A stretch of 64,000 nt of DNA from Symbiodinium microadriaticum (lineage: Eukaryota; Sar; Dinophyceae; Suessiales; Symbiodiniaceae), in NCBI GenBank assembly GCA_001939145.1, contig LSRX01000289.1:112365-176364 (forward strand). Direction: 5' to 3'. Made by a program: the position numbers and the translations under genes. The notes under the pieces were generated by a model that ran no database searches, was not told where the DNA came from, and saw only the letters and a program-made list of their open reading frames with translations. Positions within the stretch are counted from its first letter, which is position 1; each line of letters begins with the position of its first letter. Below, piece by piece: positions 9,386-20,229 of this stretch.

Positions 9386-12300
9386 TAAAGGAAACTAGAG
9401 GTGGGGAGTTTCGGGTATATAGGGCTTCTATAAGGCTTCTATAAGGTATATAGACCTGAAGATGTCCTAGGCCAGTCTTCGGTATCTCAAGTTCGCACCT
9501 CCAGTCTCAACCCATCTTGCCGGAATTTGGCTTCCTTATTCTTAAAAGTTATGCAAGCCGACAAAATAACCAGGAAACCTTGTACACCCAAATGGAGTCT
9601 AATTGTACTTCCACACCCTGAAGGGCTAAACCCCAACAAACCCACGATGGCATCCGACTGTTCCAGCAAGCTCTTGAATGCAACCCCTGACCTCTCTCTG
9701 ACGGCAGCTGGATAATTGATGGTCTCACAAAGAGTTCGGATGAAGGTTCAGGGTTTAGGCAGTTCAGGGTTTATAGGAGGAGTTGGTGTTGTGAGGGATC
9801 GGGGTTCTAGACCAATTCGGTATAGCCTGTACAGTCTCTCTAGTGTTCTATCAAGGTTTAATTAATGCTTTGGGCACAGGGCCTTGGCCCAATCCGCCCA
9901 AACATGAAACCCCAAAATGTTAAACACTAAACCCTAAACCATCTACCCCTAAGCCTTCGACCCGAACTCATTCGAATCTCCACAAAGCCTAGTACCCAAA
10001 CCTAAACACCGAAACCCTACAAGACCTGGGGGTCCAGAACCTGAAACCCTAAAGCCGAAAACCCTAAACCCTATAAGCCCTAAACCCATGAACCACTGCA
10101 TCCCGAAAAAAACCATAACCTCTAAGCCCAAAGTGGATGGTGTAGGGTCCTTAAGACTTAAGCATCAGAACAGTGTTTATTGGGGTTTCAGGGTTGGTGT
10201 ATCCCTAAGAAATGGTAATTCCTCTGGGCCTCAACTCCAACCCCTAGTCTCCTACGCCCTGGAACCTAAACTAAAATCCTAAACCCCTAAACCCCTAAAC
10301 CCAAACCCCTAGACCCTAAAGCCACTCTTAACCAAGATGGGGATTTGCATGCGCAAGAGTCACAACGTCTTTGGGGCCTTCCGAGTTGGCGTTTTAGGCT
10401 TTCGGGGTTTCGGTTTGAAGGTTTCTGTCCGGTTGAGGGGTTTAAGGTTTAGGGTCTAGGCTTTCGGGTGTTTGTAAATATGCGACCAAGAGTTCAAGCG
10501 TTGTATGAAATAGCCTGTAATCCTGAACAAACGTGAAATATTGAAGCTGAGTGAAAATTTGAACCCAGCTGCCGTCGTCTTGAGAGTTGAAGTAGCAGTC
10601 TGGCCTTGTTGCGATTGCAGCCTGTGCTCGGTTCTGTTAGGGATTTATGTAGGGCCTGTATGGGAGCTGTAACTCGTGTGCCTAGACCCTTCAACTGCAG
10701 TACTTTCATTGGTTACCCTAGCTTCTTATTTAGGGATCCTAACGCGAAAATAAATCACCCAGTAAAACTACGATATTTAAGGGTCCAGGTAGCAGCTGTG
10801 TTTGGGCTAAGGGTGTAGTGTTTGTAGAGAGGAGCTTCTGGACAGGAGTTCGATTCAATGTGGGAGTTGTATGCCACAGCATTCGTAGTCGCGGTTTAGG
10901 TTTGGCATGTTGGGTTCTACAAAGCCCTATGACTCCAAATAGCCCAAAGTAGATACGATTTATAGACTTTAGACCCCAAAGTAGGTACTATATGTATACT
11001 TGGAGTCTTAGGGAAGGGCTTTTGTAAGAGCTCCACAATGGGGGTTGCAATAGTCCTTAAGCAGCTCTCGATCGGGTGTGGGCCTTCTCGGACTGCATTA
11101 GGCGCCCTTAGAGATTTTTAGAAGAGCTCTATAAGGAAGTTGTATGTCGCTTTTGTTTAGCCGATTTGGTTTGGGTTTAGGGAAGATTCTATATCTGTTG
11201 CATTACGTTGCTGTTTTAGCAGCTGTAGTTTCGGTATGGGCTTTCTGGGATTAGGTCAACCAGCCTGAACGCACAGCGAGAATACCACCTTCCATATCCT
11301 CCAGAACATAACCGGAGAAAAGACTGTTTAGGGATTGGTTAGAAGGTTCAAGCTTTACATGTTCAACATCCTGGCAATCAACTGCACCAAAACTAGTCAA
11401 GCCATAGGCCCTAGACCCTTGCACATTGAACCCTAAACCCTAGAAGCCCTAAACCCTCAACCCGAAACACAGCCAGCGCCTGAACCCCAGTGCACCCCAG
11501 ACCACAACGTCCCCGCGATGCAAGCGGAGAGCGTCACAGGCTGAGTTTTGCCTCGTTGGCCTGCCAGAGCGAACAAACAAACAGGGGTTCAGGGTTTAGG
11601 GTTTAGGGTTTAGGGATTTAAGGATTTAGGGTTTAGCGTTTAATTGGGCAAGTCTTGACCCTCAAACCCCAAAACTACGTTGAAGAGCCTACGTGGATTT
11701 TGAATAACCCTCCTTTCTTCCGGACTTTTCAAGGGAAATCATAATAAGGAACCCTAGAAAAGGAAGGTTCTTTAGGGTCCAGGTATATCCTAAACTCCTA
11801 AATCCCAAACCCTAAACTCCAAAACCCCCAAACCCTATAAACCCTAAACCCCCAAAACCATACACCCTAAACCCTAAACCCCCAAAGCCCTACACCCTAA
11901 ATCTTAAACCCCCAAAACCCTACACCCTAAACCCCCAAACCCTAAACCCCCAAGCCATAAACTCCTACGTCCGAAGAAACCCAAAACCTCCACCCACAAC
12001 AAATCCTCTAAGTACCTGGGCCCTAATATCACACCACAACCCTGAATCAACACGAATGCCTTCTCGGTATGGTCTGTGCTGCCTTGTTGGCTCCTCAGAG
12101 GCAACTTGCTCATAAGCTTTACTTATTGGAAGGCCGGGGTCAAGTTTCATTGTGTAAGGCTTGATCAAGCATTGCTCGAAATTAGGGCCATTAGGGGTCA
12201 CCATGGGGCGTTTGGGGTGTTTCTTCAAGCACATAGACGATGGGGTTCCGAAGCTCCCTTGCGGGTGCAGGGTTCAGATCTAGAATCTACGGGCTTAGTT

Positions 12301-12461
12301 TCACGCTCTGGCGTACGGCTGCACGGAAAGAATATATGAACCACGCCCCAAAATCCTAAACCCTACCCCTAAACCAAACCGATGTAGATGACCATAAACC
12401 CTAACTTCTAAACCAAACCCTAGTAATTACTAGGATCCCAAACCCTAAACCCTCAACCCTA
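9386..12461. repeat. Telomere-like mosaic with unique patches
   Basis: Mixed CCCTAAA and TTTAGGG runs are densest at 9930-10080, 10270-10320, 11580-11640 (TTTAGGG) and 11790-11960 (CCCTAAA). Unique patches at 9410-9720, 10500-10900, 11030-11400 and 12000-12340 hold only short ORFs of 60-90 codons, often open on both strands. I see no supportable gene in them. Confidence 0.75.
10920..11024. repeat. Inverted-repeat element
   Basis: The left arm AAAGCCCTATGACTCCAA faces a right arm TTGGAGTCTTAGGGAAGGGC, complementary apart from a 5-base indel. The AT-rich interior contains two copies of CAAAGTAG. It resembles a short non-autonomous foldback. Confidence 0.6.
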
Positions 12462-12558
12462 CCTATAGTCTCCATTGTAGTTCCTTTTTTGGTTCAACCA
12501 CATCTGTATTAAGGATCCTAAAAGGTAACCCCAAAAAGGAACTACAATGGAGACTATC
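12462..12558 (-). mobile_element. MITE-like family A, copy 2
   Basis: Starts CCTATAGTCTCCATTGTAG and ends with GGAACTACAATGGAGACTAT. The interior runs GGTTCAACC, then AGGATCCT, then GGTAACC, which is the reverse orientation to copy 1. It is flanked on both sides by CCCTAAA repeats, consistent with insertion into the telomere-like matrix. Confidence 0.87.
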
Positions 12559-14053
12559 CTAAACCCTAAACCCTAAAACCCGAAAACCCTAAAGCCCTAA
12601 ACCTAAAACCCTAAAGCCCTAAACCCTAAAACCCTAAAGCCCTAAACCCTAAAAACCCTATAAACCCTAAACCCCCAAAAAGGAAATCCCTGGGATCCCC
12701 GGAAGCCTAGGCTCCAGCAACCACAGGCAGGCCCTGCTCTACGAGACTCAAAAGCCACGACAAATCTGCCCCGAGAGAGTCCCTACATACTATTTACCCT
12801 AAACCCTAAACCCTAAACCGAAAAATCTACCCGCAGAGAGTCCGTATATACTATGATTATGACATTACGTCCCACAAAGCAGAATTAGGATGGGCTTTGT
12901 GGACCTAATTCAATAGTGATCTCGTCGAGGCGGATCCCTATGCATAATTCAATAATGGCAGTATATTTGGACCTTCTGGGACCAAGTATAGGAGGCTGAA
13001 CAAGCACAAATAATGTTCCTTGTTTCTTATTCATAATGAGATGCGATGCCGTCGATATGCCTCAAAACCCCAAACCCTAAACCCTCTAAACCGTCAACCC
13101 CAAACCCTGCAACCCTAAACCCACAAACCCTGTTCTAATTTTCAAGCTCCCATAGTAATCCTGAACCATAAACTCCCTAAACCCTAAACCCCTGAACCCC
13201 TAAACCCTAAGCCGCTTAAAGCTCTGAGCCTGGCATCCCTCCACCCGGACGTGTCCTCATCCCCAAACAATGCAAGCCGCTGTGTGCGGATGACGGCCAA
13301 TGCGTTTCAAGCCCTAAACCCTAAACCCCTAAACCCTAAATCCCTTAAACCCTAAATCCCTTAAACCCCTAATCCCTTAAACCCCTAATCCCTTAAACCC
13401 TAAACCCCTAAACCCTAAACCCCCAAACCCCTAAACCCTAGACTCTGAAACCCCAATTCAAGCCCAACAAGTCTGAAGGCTACCGACTAGGAGCTGAGTT
13501 CATAAGCCCCAAAGTGCGTGTGTACACTTTCCAAGTTTAGGGTTTAGGGCTTTTAGGGTTTAGGGTTTATAGGGTTTATAGGGTTTATAGGGTTTAGGGT
13601 TTAGGGTTTAGGATAAGGGATCACCTTACGCCAAAAAAAGTAAAGTGGACTCATTCGCACACCGCGCCCCAAAACTCAAAACACAAAAACGACGGAAACC
13701 ATTTTGAACCCCAGATCCTATCCCGGTTGGGCCATTGAGTAGGTGAGTCTTGGTTGGTAGACCCTAAATACTAAACCCCTAAACCCTAAACCCCTCAACC
13801 CCTGAACCAAAATACCCCTAGACCCTAAATCCCTAAACCCTAAAGCCTAAAATCTGGTGATATGTTCAAAAGTTCCATTCGGAACATGTCTCAAATGCAT
13901 TCGCCATTAAGTGAACAACGGGTACAGCCAACCCTAAACCCTAAACCCCTAAACCCTAAACCCTAAACCCCTAAACCCTAAACCCCTAAACCCCTAAACC
14001 CTAAACCCCTAAGCCCCTAAACCCTTAAGCCTAATCCTTAAACCAAAAAAACC
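12559..14053. repeat. Telomere-like arrays, CCCTAAA orientation
   Basis: Dense CCCTAAA variants, including CCCTAAAGCCCTAAA alternation at 12590-12660 and CCCTAAACC octamers at 13315-13440 and 13930-14030. TTTAGGG orientation returns at 13540-13610. A unique patch at 12840-13060 shows nothing recognisable. Confidence 0.85.
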
Positions 14054-14190
14054 CTAAACCCCTAAACCCTTGACCTCCAAAGTTGAGAAGGGCCGGGCCC
14101 TGAACCGCTGAGTCAAAGACCCTATCTTCTCCGATCGTTTGTGAATCCCCGGCATCGCGAGGAAGTCTGCGCGGCTTGGAAGTTTAGGGC
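14054..14190 (-). CDS. Exon-like island, unrecognised
   Basis: A minus-strand frame stays open across the whole unique patch between two dense telomere-like arrays and ends at a TAG formed by CCCTAAA sequence at 14054. Residues such as ADFLAMPGIHKRSEKI and SLTQRFRARPFSTLEV look like ordinary protein. A CGCGCAG|A boundary could be a 3' splice site. No start codon or known domain. The stop comes from the repeat, which suggests the frame is only meaningful inside the island. Confidence 0.35.
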
Positions 14191-14640
14191 TTTTCGGCAC
14201 CCTAAACCCTAAACCCCTAAACCCCTAACCCCTAAACCCTAAAACCCTAAACCCTAAACCCAAAACCCCTAAACCCCTAAACCCCTAAACCCTAAACCCT
14301 AAACCCTAACCCCTAAACCCCTAACCCCTAAACCCCTAAACCCCTAAACCCTAAACACTAAACCCTAAACCCTAAACCTTAAGTTCAGAGTTTAGGCTTC
14401 GAGGTCTCCAGAAAGGTTTCGGGGTGTCTAGGTTTAGGCTCAAGGGCTTGGGGCCTAGGGATTTTAGATTTCAGGCTGAGGGTTATAAGTGAAAATTGCT
14501 CCTCTCGGGTTTAGGGTTTGGCTTAGGGTCAAGGGCTTGGGTTTAGGGTTTTAGGGTTTGGAGTTTAGGGCAGGATTGTCGTTTCTATTGGCCCTAAGCC
14601 CTAAAACTTAAAGGGCCGGATTGCTGTTTAGCGCTGAGAG
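14190..14640. repeat. CCCTAAAC octamer array then TTTAGGG block
   Basis: 14200-14390 is one of the densest arrays in the window: CCCTAAA mixed with CCCCTAAA. The orientation flips to TTTAGGG-like sequence from about 14390 to 14570. Confidence 0.9.
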
Positions 14641-14719
14641 CGCCGGAAGAGGGTTTCGGGCTTTTGAGAGGGTTGTGGTTTATATTTCTGGCGGTCCCAA
14701 CTACTTCTTATAATGATTC

Positions 14720-14843
14720 AGTACTTAGTTTTCGGATAGTAGTAATTCAGTGTTGAAAATTGGGTGAATAAGAGAAAGTCTCAGATATTTGGACCCATAA
14801 TCAAATAGTAACCTACATAACTACTATCCGAAATCTAAGTACC
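14720..14843. mobile_element. Inverted-repeat element (foldback, 22-bp arms)
   Basis: The left arm GTACTTAGTTTTCGGATAGT (extended by AG at 14742-14743) and the right arm at 14821-14842 are reverse complements with a single mismatch. The interior of about 80 bp is AT-rich and non-coding. MITE-like; no second copy was found in the window. Confidence 0.75.
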
Positions 14844-14879
14844 TCATGATATTGGGTCCTTTTGGACCCAAAGGGTATT

Positions 14880-15357
14880 GGTCTAAAGATGCTAAAGCCT
14901 TAAGCCAACGCCCACGACGCACCAGTCTCCCCAAACAAAAAGTCGCAGAGCCCGGTAACACCAAACCCTAAGCCTTAGACCCGAAATCGCTAAAACCCTA
15001 AACCCTAAAGCCCTAAACCCTCATTCTAACGCCCTAAACCCCTTAAGCCCTAAGCAATACACCCACAAACCCTAAACCGTGAGGGCAAGAAAAGTCCAAG
15101 GTCTCCCCCTAAGCCCTTGACGCGAAACCTACAAGCCGTTCCATCCCTAGGCAGGGTTTAGGGTTTAGGGTTTAGGGTTGAGGCCTAAACCCAAAGCCGT
15201 TTTGGGGGTTAGGGTTCAGGCCCTTCACCCCTCCCTCAAAAACCCTTTTAGCCTAGAGTCCAAACAGTTACGCCGATACACCTCAACCCTCATGTAATCT
15301 AGTTAACCCTAAACCCTAATAAACTCCTTAAGCAACTCAGCCTAGCGCACGTAGAGA
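14880..15357. repeat. Telomere-like mosaic
   Basis: Degenerate CCCTAAA units with one TTTAGGG run at 15155-15180. No gene seen. Confidence 0.8.
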
Positions 15358-15501
15358 ATGCCCCGTCAGGGCTTGGCCACGGAAAGCCTCGAAGGTATCG
15401 GTGGGGTCTCATGGAAGTCTTGTTCGGAAAAGGCGAAAGCTCGGGCCTTAGGAAACCTCACAGCATGGTTCCTTGAACCATGCGTTGTTAAAGGGCTCTA
15501 G
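15358..15501 (+). CDS. Small ATG-started ORF island, unrecognised
   Basis: A 47-codon ORF starts with an ATG immediately after an in-frame TAG and contains no repeat sequence (ATESLEGIGGVSWKSCSEKA, then LGNLTAWFLEPCV). It could be a small exon or a captured fragment. The opposite-strand island at 15625-15755 is only about 120 bp away, which argues against both belonging to one gene. Confidence 0.3.
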   Translation: MPRQGLATESLEGIGGVSWKSCSEKAKARALGNLTAWFLEPCVVKGL

Positions 15502-15624
15502 AAGGACTCTATGAGGGGCTAGTGAGGGCATTTTTCGCGGTTAAAAAGGGGATTTGGGCATGATGATAGGAACCCCCAGGAACAGAAATACGGATCACTC
15601 ATATCCCTGTAACTACCAGGATCG

Positions 15625-15755
15625 TCAGGATAACAACCAAGTCATGTACTCGGCAATGTCTGCTCGTCGCACCTCATGCGACAGCCCCCCCGTGAGCCAT
15701 AAACAGTCTTTTAGGTTTCGGTCAGGGCTGATAATTCTGACCGACAGCCCGACAT
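15625..15755 (-). CDS. Exon-like island, unrecognised
   Basis: A minus-strand frame from a CTCAAG|A boundary to a TGA at 15625-15627 reads VGLSVRIISPDRNLKDC and SHEVRRADIAEYMTWLLS. A plus-strand ATG-started ORF (15554-15760) overlaps it but has a less protein-like composition. No family is recognised. Confidence 0.33.
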
Positions 15756-15779
15756 CTTGAGGAAGCCCTTATCCCTGAA

Positions 15780-16560
15780 CCAAAAGCCTTGCAGCAGCCT
15801 AAAGCCTAAACTCTCTCTCGCTCTCTCTCGCATGCGGCCTAAACCCCTAAATCCTAAACGCTTGAACACCCTACTTGGAGGCTCATGGGTACTTATAAGT
15901 TTATAAGTGGGCCCCTAAACCCTAAACCCTAAACCCTAACACCTAAACCCTAAACCCTAAACCCTATAGGGTACTGCATCTAAACCCGAAAACCCTCAGG
16001 CTTTCATCTCAATGGATCTCGGGTTTCGGGCTTCCAAAGCTTCGGCCGAGCTTTAGAGGTTCGATTTCCCTAAACCCTAAGCCCTGACACCCAAAACCTA
16101 AGCCCTAAACCCTAGACCCCAAGCCCTAAGCCCTAAGCCCTAAACCCTAACACCTCAAACCTAAACCCTAAACCCTAAACCCTAAGCCCTAAGCCCTAAA
16201 CCCTAACACCTAAAACCTAAGCCCTAAACCCTTGCATTTTTTTTAGGAGCCTCCTGGCTTTCAGGGCTTTCAGGGCTTTAGGCACTGAGTTGGTGCCTAG
16301 GCTTAACTTGGTTCCTGAGTAGCCTCCTTATTTTTAAAGGTACTCTTCTGTTTTAGTAAGGGAGCCCTAAACTAAAAAGTGCAAAAGGGTACCACTCAGG
16401 GACCTAGTTAAGGGCATGGACCTTTTCAAAACACTGGGCGAGGGCGGCTAAAAAAGGCCCCGCTCTCGTTTGCGAGGATTGGACGGCGGAATGCTTATGT
16501 TTAGGGTTTAGGGTTTAGGGTTTAGGGTTTAGAGCTTATACCCCAAACACTAAAACTAAG
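15780..16560. repeat. Telomere-like mosaic with CT-rich microsatellite
   Basis: CT-rich tract at 15809-15830. CCCTAAA arrays at 15910-15970 and 16070-16230, many in the GCCCTAA variant, then TTTAGGG at 16500-16530. The foldback at 16302-16412 lies within. Confidence 0.85.
16302..16412. mobile_element. Inverted-repeat element (19-bp arms)
   Basis: CTTAACTTGGTTCCTGAGT faces ACTCAGGGACCTAGTTAAG: reverse complements with two mismatches. The 73-bp interior is non-coding. Confidence 0.7.
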
Positions 16561-16622
16561 CCAGGGCTGGCGTCCTGCGGTGTAGGAGGCTGTGTCAGAG
16601 TCTCGTCAACGTCAGGCCTGGT

Positions 16623-16890
16623 CTACACCCTCGCGCGAGTCCTGACTGTCATAAAGACAAGGTGTTGCGGCTCCCCGTGGCGACCACCGCTCTCAGGACA
16701 TACCCGTATAAGGTTTCGGAGGCTGTGCGCGTCATCTCTATGTAACAGTGCGAGCCTCTTCTGGCGGCATGGAGCCACAATGGACTCCTGATGAACAAAT
16801 GCAAAACGGAAGACGGTCATCCCATTGGGTAGGCAAAAGGAGGTTCGCCACAAGAGGCTGATGGTTTGGGTTTCGTACCCGGCAGATAGG
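16623..16890 (-). CDS. Exon-like island, unrecognised
   Basis: A minus-strand open frame of about 90 codons ends at TGA/TAG-rich repeat sequence near 16623. Its residues look like ordinary protein: FRFAFVHQESIVAPCRQKRL, then HRDDAHSLRNLIRV. A second minus frame overlaps in part. The island is free of telomere-like repeats and is bounded by them on both sides. No domain is recognised. Confidence 0.33.
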
Positions 16891-16929
16891 TGATGTTTCC
16901 ATTGAGAGAGGGCCCTGCAAGAACCCAAA

Positions 16930-17330
16930 ATCCCACACCCTGAAATCGCCCAAATCAGAACCCTAAACCCTAAACCCTAAAGCCCAAATCAGTAAAGAAA
17001 ACCTGCCCCCCTAAACCCGAAACCTTTTTCGCTAAACTCGAAACCCTAAATCCTGAACCCTCCCCAAAGCCTAAACCCTGAACCCTACCTGTAGTTCCTT
17101 TTTTGGGGTTACCTGTTGGGATCCTGAATATAAAATTGGTTTAACCCAAAACAGAACTACAATGAAGACTATAGGAGTAGTAGACCCTAAACCCTAAACC
17201 CCAAACCTAAACCCCAAACCTAAACCCAAGCCTAAACCTTAAACCCTCAACCGAGCCCGTGGAGCCTGCGACGGCTGCATGGGAGCCTGCCATGCGAGGT
17301 CCTCAGGACTCAGGATTCATATAGTAATAC
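16930..17330. repeat. Telomere-like mosaic around MITE copy 3
   Basis: CCCTAAA variants at 16960-17080 and 17180-17250; the MITE at 17088-17175 sits between them. Confidence 0.8.
17088..17175 (+). mobile_element. MITE-like family A, copy 3 (left terminus deleted)
   Basis: The left arm has lost about 12 bases of the outer terminus, reading TACCTGTAGTTCC. The right arm ACAATGAAGACTATAGG is intact with one change. The interior GGGTTACC...GGGATCCT...GGTTTAACC places it in the same orientation as copies 1, 5 and 6. Confidence 0.78.
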
Positions 17331-17334
17331 GGGT

Positions 17335-17412
17335 TGTTCTCTAAATTCGAGTCCCTTTTATAAGGGTGCCGTACTATTTTGGGGACCTAGAAGGGGCCCT
17401 AATTTAGAGAAC
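17335..17412. repeat. Inverted repeat with perfect 12-bp arms
   Basis: GTTCTCTAAATT faces AATTTAGAGAAC. Related tatagta sequence also lies outside each arm. Non-coding. Confidence 0.6.
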
Positions 17413-17512
17413 TACTCATATAGTAGTTCAAAGGAAAACTTTTCAGCGTCAGTATGGGCTCTGTCATGGTTGTATGAGAGCTCTGTAACATTAAGGGCTA
17501 CGGTTAAGGGTT

Positions 17513-17740
17513 TTGAAGGAAGTTTGTAGGTGCAAAGGTTCTGAATCGGTTCTGTTTGGGGTTTCGCACAAGGTCCAAAAAGGATCTGTACGGTCGTTGG
17601 GTTTCGGCTTAGGTGTCAGGTTTCCGGCTACGGTGAACATAACGAGCATTAACATTGAACCTTCAACTCAAATGTCAGCAAACAAACATGCTGATCCCTT
17701 GGCTAAACCGGTTCTGAGGAATCGTCCCCAAAAACCCTAA
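17513..17740 (+). other. Weak plus-strand ORF, unrecognised
   Basis: A 75-codon ORF whose second half (NITSINIEPSTQMSANKHADP) is protein-like. Its last codons run into CCCTAAA sequence and its middle contains repeat-derived LGFGLG. At most a coding fragment. Confidence 0.22.
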
Positions 17741-17829
17741 ACCCCAAACCTTAAACCCTAAACCCGAAACCTTAAACCACCTTAAACCCTAAACTCTAAA
17801 CTCCAAACCCTAAACCCCAAACCCCCAGA

Positions 17830-17943
17830 AATCTTGAGATCACAGGAAAAACACCTTCCGTGGATATTCTAGCAGGCGATCTGATGCCGAGTACAGCAAC
17901 CCCGGAGGCGATGAAGAGAGAGGGTTTAGGGCTGAGGGTTTAG
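17830..17943 (+). CDS. Exon-like island, unrecognised
   Basis: A plus-strand frame across the unique patch reads LEITGKTPSVDILAGDLMPS followed by TATPEAMKRE before it enters TTTAGGG repeats and stops at 17941. The composition is convincingly protein-like for such a short piece. No start, no donor, no family. Confidence 0.35.
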   Translation, partial: NLEITGKTPSVDILAGDLMPSTATPEAMKREGLGLRV

Positions 17944-18180
17944 GGTATAGGGTTTTAGGGTTTAGGGTATAGGCTTTAGGGCTGAGGGTTTAGGGTTGAG
18001 GCTTTAGGGTTTTGATGGTTTAGGGTATAGGGTTGAGGGTTTTAGGGTTTAGGGTTGAGGGTTTAGGGTCTAAGGTGGAGGGTTCAGGGTTGAGGGTTTA
18101 GGGCCTAAGGTCTATATAGGGTTAGGGTCTAGGGATTAGGGTTTAGGCTTTATTTAGGTTTTAATTTTAAGGTCAAACGC
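17926..18180 (+). repeat. TTTAGGG/TTGAGGG array
   Basis: TTTAGGG alternates with the variants GGTATAGGG and GGTTGAGGG for about 200 bp, all in the TTTAGGG orientation. A related higher-order array is at 27815-27985. Confidence 0.88.
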
Positions 18181-18205
18181 TTCCAGCGTCGTCGAAGAGA
18201 GTGTA

Positions 18206-18433
18206 TTATAATATCTCTTCTCCATGCTCGACAAGAAGGTCATTGAGGACCGCTATGCACAAGCGCCGCAGCTTCTCGGCCCAGGAGCCATCCTGAATGC
18301 GCGTCGTGCGTGCATCCAGTGCGTCCATGAACCGCTGCGCAAGCAGATGCAGGTCGTCACACATCCCATCACGTTCGAACGCGCCCAGCAAAACGGCGGC
18401 TTTGGTCACGGCGCCCCCGCGGCGTCTATCCAA
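18206..18433 (-). CDS. Probable 3'-terminal exon or gene fragment, unrecognised
   Basis: About 75 codons on the minus strand end in a TAA and have strongly protein-like residues: FERDGMCDDLHLLAQRFMDA, then AEKLRRLCIAVLNDLLVEHG. An amphipathic helical C-terminus is likely. The first codon is TTG, not ATG; a GGATAG|A boundary at the 5' edge could be a splice acceptor. GC is higher than in the flanking repeats. A plus-strand ORF (18224-18484) is the antisense shadow. This is one of the best coding candidates, but no family is recognised. Confidence 0.5.
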   Translation of the reverse strand: MDRRRGGAVTKAAVLLGAFERDGMCDDLHLLAQRFMDALDARTTRIQDGSWAEKLRRLCIAVLNDLLVEHGEEIL

Positions 18434-18479
18434 GGGAGTCCCACCCTAAACACTACGGAACCCTTAATTATGGTACCCT

Positions 18480-19054
18480 TCTAAACCCTAAACCCTAAAC
18501 CCCAAACCCTAAACCCTAAACCTTAAATTAGGAACCCTTATGGACCCTCAGGGTATAATTAGGCACACGGGCCCTTAGGATTGGCTAGTTTCAACCGAGT
18601 TTCCCTTCTTCTTCTTCTTCACTCGGTCATTCCAGGACTTCAGGGCAGTTCCAACCTTAAGAAGAAATCTGGGTTCTTGTTGATGGGTTGTAATTTTAAG
18701 TTACAATAAGTAGACCGCGAAAACGGTAGCTTAAATTAAATCCCTAAACAAGTCACACCACACCCTAGACCCCAAACTTCGGCCATAAACCTGTAACCCC
18801 TGAAGCCCTACACCGTACAGCCTCAACCCCAAGCCCCAAACCTCAAAGCCCTACACTCTACGCTTTACAACCCTGAACCCTAAAGCAAAACCCTAAAGCC
18901 CTAAACTCCTGAAGCCCTTCAAAGGAACCCTTATCGTAATCCCCTTGAAGGATCCCTGAAAGGAATCCTTAAAGCATCCCTTATCGTAATCCCCTTAAAG
19001 GAACCCTAAAAGGAACCTTAACCCTAAACCCTAAACCCTAAACCCTAAACCCTA
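18480..19054. repeat. Telomere-like mosaic with GGAACCC variants
   Basis: CCCTAAA units at 18483-18525 and 19018-19050. Between 18900 and 19020 the motif AAAGGAACCCT recurs, interleaved with CCCTAAA. Confidence 0.8.
18671..18752. repeat. Foldback family F, copy 1 (degenerate)
   Basis: GGGTTCTTGTT at the left and TTAAATTAAATCCCTAAACAAG at the right (split here as TTAAATTAAA and TCCCTAAACAAG) match the termini of 22193-22346. The interior differs and lacks the telomere array. Confidence 0.5.
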
Positions 19055-19213
19055 ATGTTAAAGGAACTTCGCAGAGCCCCGGAGCAAGGAGCCTCCCAAC
19101 TCCCGACACTCAGCGTGTCCGACGACGATGAGCTTGAGCCTTTGGGGCTTGCACCCTTACCCTCAAAGGACTCATATTTCAAGGCTTTTGGGCCCAAAGA
19201 CCCTGTTATATAA
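19055..19213 (+). CDS. Small ATG-started ORF, unrecognised
   Basis: A 52-aa ORF with ATG at 19055-19057 directly after a CCCTAAA array. It has an acidic Ser-rich middle (SQLPTLSVSDDDELEPLGLA) and ends FKAFGPKDPVI. The last 15 codons overlap a repeat shared with 54243-54310, so that part is probably not native coding sequence. An exon or captured fragment is more likely than a complete gene. Confidence 0.33.
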   Translation: MLKELRRAPEQGASQLPTLSVSDDDELEPLGLAPLPSKDSYFKAFGPKDPVI

Positions 19214-19224
19214 GGCTTTTGGGC
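19168..19224. repeat. Dispersed repeat (GGCTTTTGGGCCCAAAGACC type), copy 1
   Basis: AAGGCTTTTGGGCCCAAAGA, then tatataaggcttttgggc, recurs at 54243-54310. It contains the palindrome TTGGGCCCAA. Confidence 0.7.
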
Positions 19225-20130
19225 TATGTTGATGCTACGGGGTAGGGTTTAGGCTTTAGGGTCTAGCGTTTAAGGGTTTGGGGCTTGTAGGTTATAGGGT
19301 TTGGGGTTGAGCCTTGGGGGTTTGTAGGGTTGAGCCTTTGGGGTTTATGTATAGGGTTGTGGGGTTTAGCAGGCTTGAACCACAGGTGGAAAGAGATAGC
19401 GGTGTGGGTTTACTAGGCGTTAGGTGTCACAAGGGTTTAGGGTTTTAACTGCAGCTGCGAGGAGATTGGGTTTACGGTTCCAAGTCCAAGTCGTGCACAC
19501 ACAGACATGTGGTACAAGCGTGTAAACTTTGTAAACTTCTGCAGCTAAACCATAAACCCTAAACCCGTGGCGTGTTCTGCGTGTCCTCGTTGACTGCAGA
19601 AGAGCAGCTCCACACCCAAAACCCAAAACCCTAAACCCCAAACCCAAATCCATCGTTCCGATCTGCAACCTTAGCGCTCCAGTAACCTTTAAATCATGGG
19701 TTTTTGAGATATAAACTATATGGTGGGTACCCTACTATTTAAGGGTAACCCTGAGGAGGTCCAGTGAAAAAGGCGACGTGGTGCCCGAACACGTAGAATC
19801 AACCTTGCCAAAGTATCCTAAGTAACCTCTGTGTGGCGAGTCGCGAGTGCGTGTCGCAATGCGTGGCCTTCAAACACTAGACCAGGCCACATGATATTAG
19901 TTGTCAACCTCTGTGAACACAGAGTTGAACACATAGAAAAACTGCAAGATAACAGTGATGCACCACAGTGCCCAAATCTCTTAGGTTTCTGAGGCCTTGG
20001 CAACAGGATCGGATCTTGGGATACAGCACTATCATCAGCAGGTATAATTATCGCGACATCGATGTGAACGTGTAGGGGACTATGGCTAAACCCTAAACCC
20101 TAAACCCTGGGAGGGGCACATGAAGCTAGG
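19220..20130. repeat. Telomere-like mosaic, few unique patches
   Basis: TTTAGGG-type sequence at 19235-19370, CCCTAAA at 19545-19640 and 20085-20105. The unique patch 19740-20060 has short ORFs on both strands with no recognisable product. Confidence 0.75.
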
Positions 20131-20229
20131 CCCTAAGGGACCATGGACCCATTTAGCATATGCGTTGGCCCTGAAGCACAATAAGGCCAACGTGTATACT
20201 TTAACTATGTGAGTACATGGACCCTTAAC
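20131..20229. mobile_element. Foldback family C, copy 1
   Basis: CTAAGGGACCATG at the left faces CATGGACCCTTAA at the right. A second inner pair, GCGTTGGCC and GGCCAACG, lies within. The family is shared with 30165-30265 and 32378-32484. Confidence 0.7.

Noticed and set aside
14200-14390. CRISPR-like array
   Set aside because: The repeats are contiguous heptamers/octamers without unique spacers of uniform length, in eukaryotic-type DNA.
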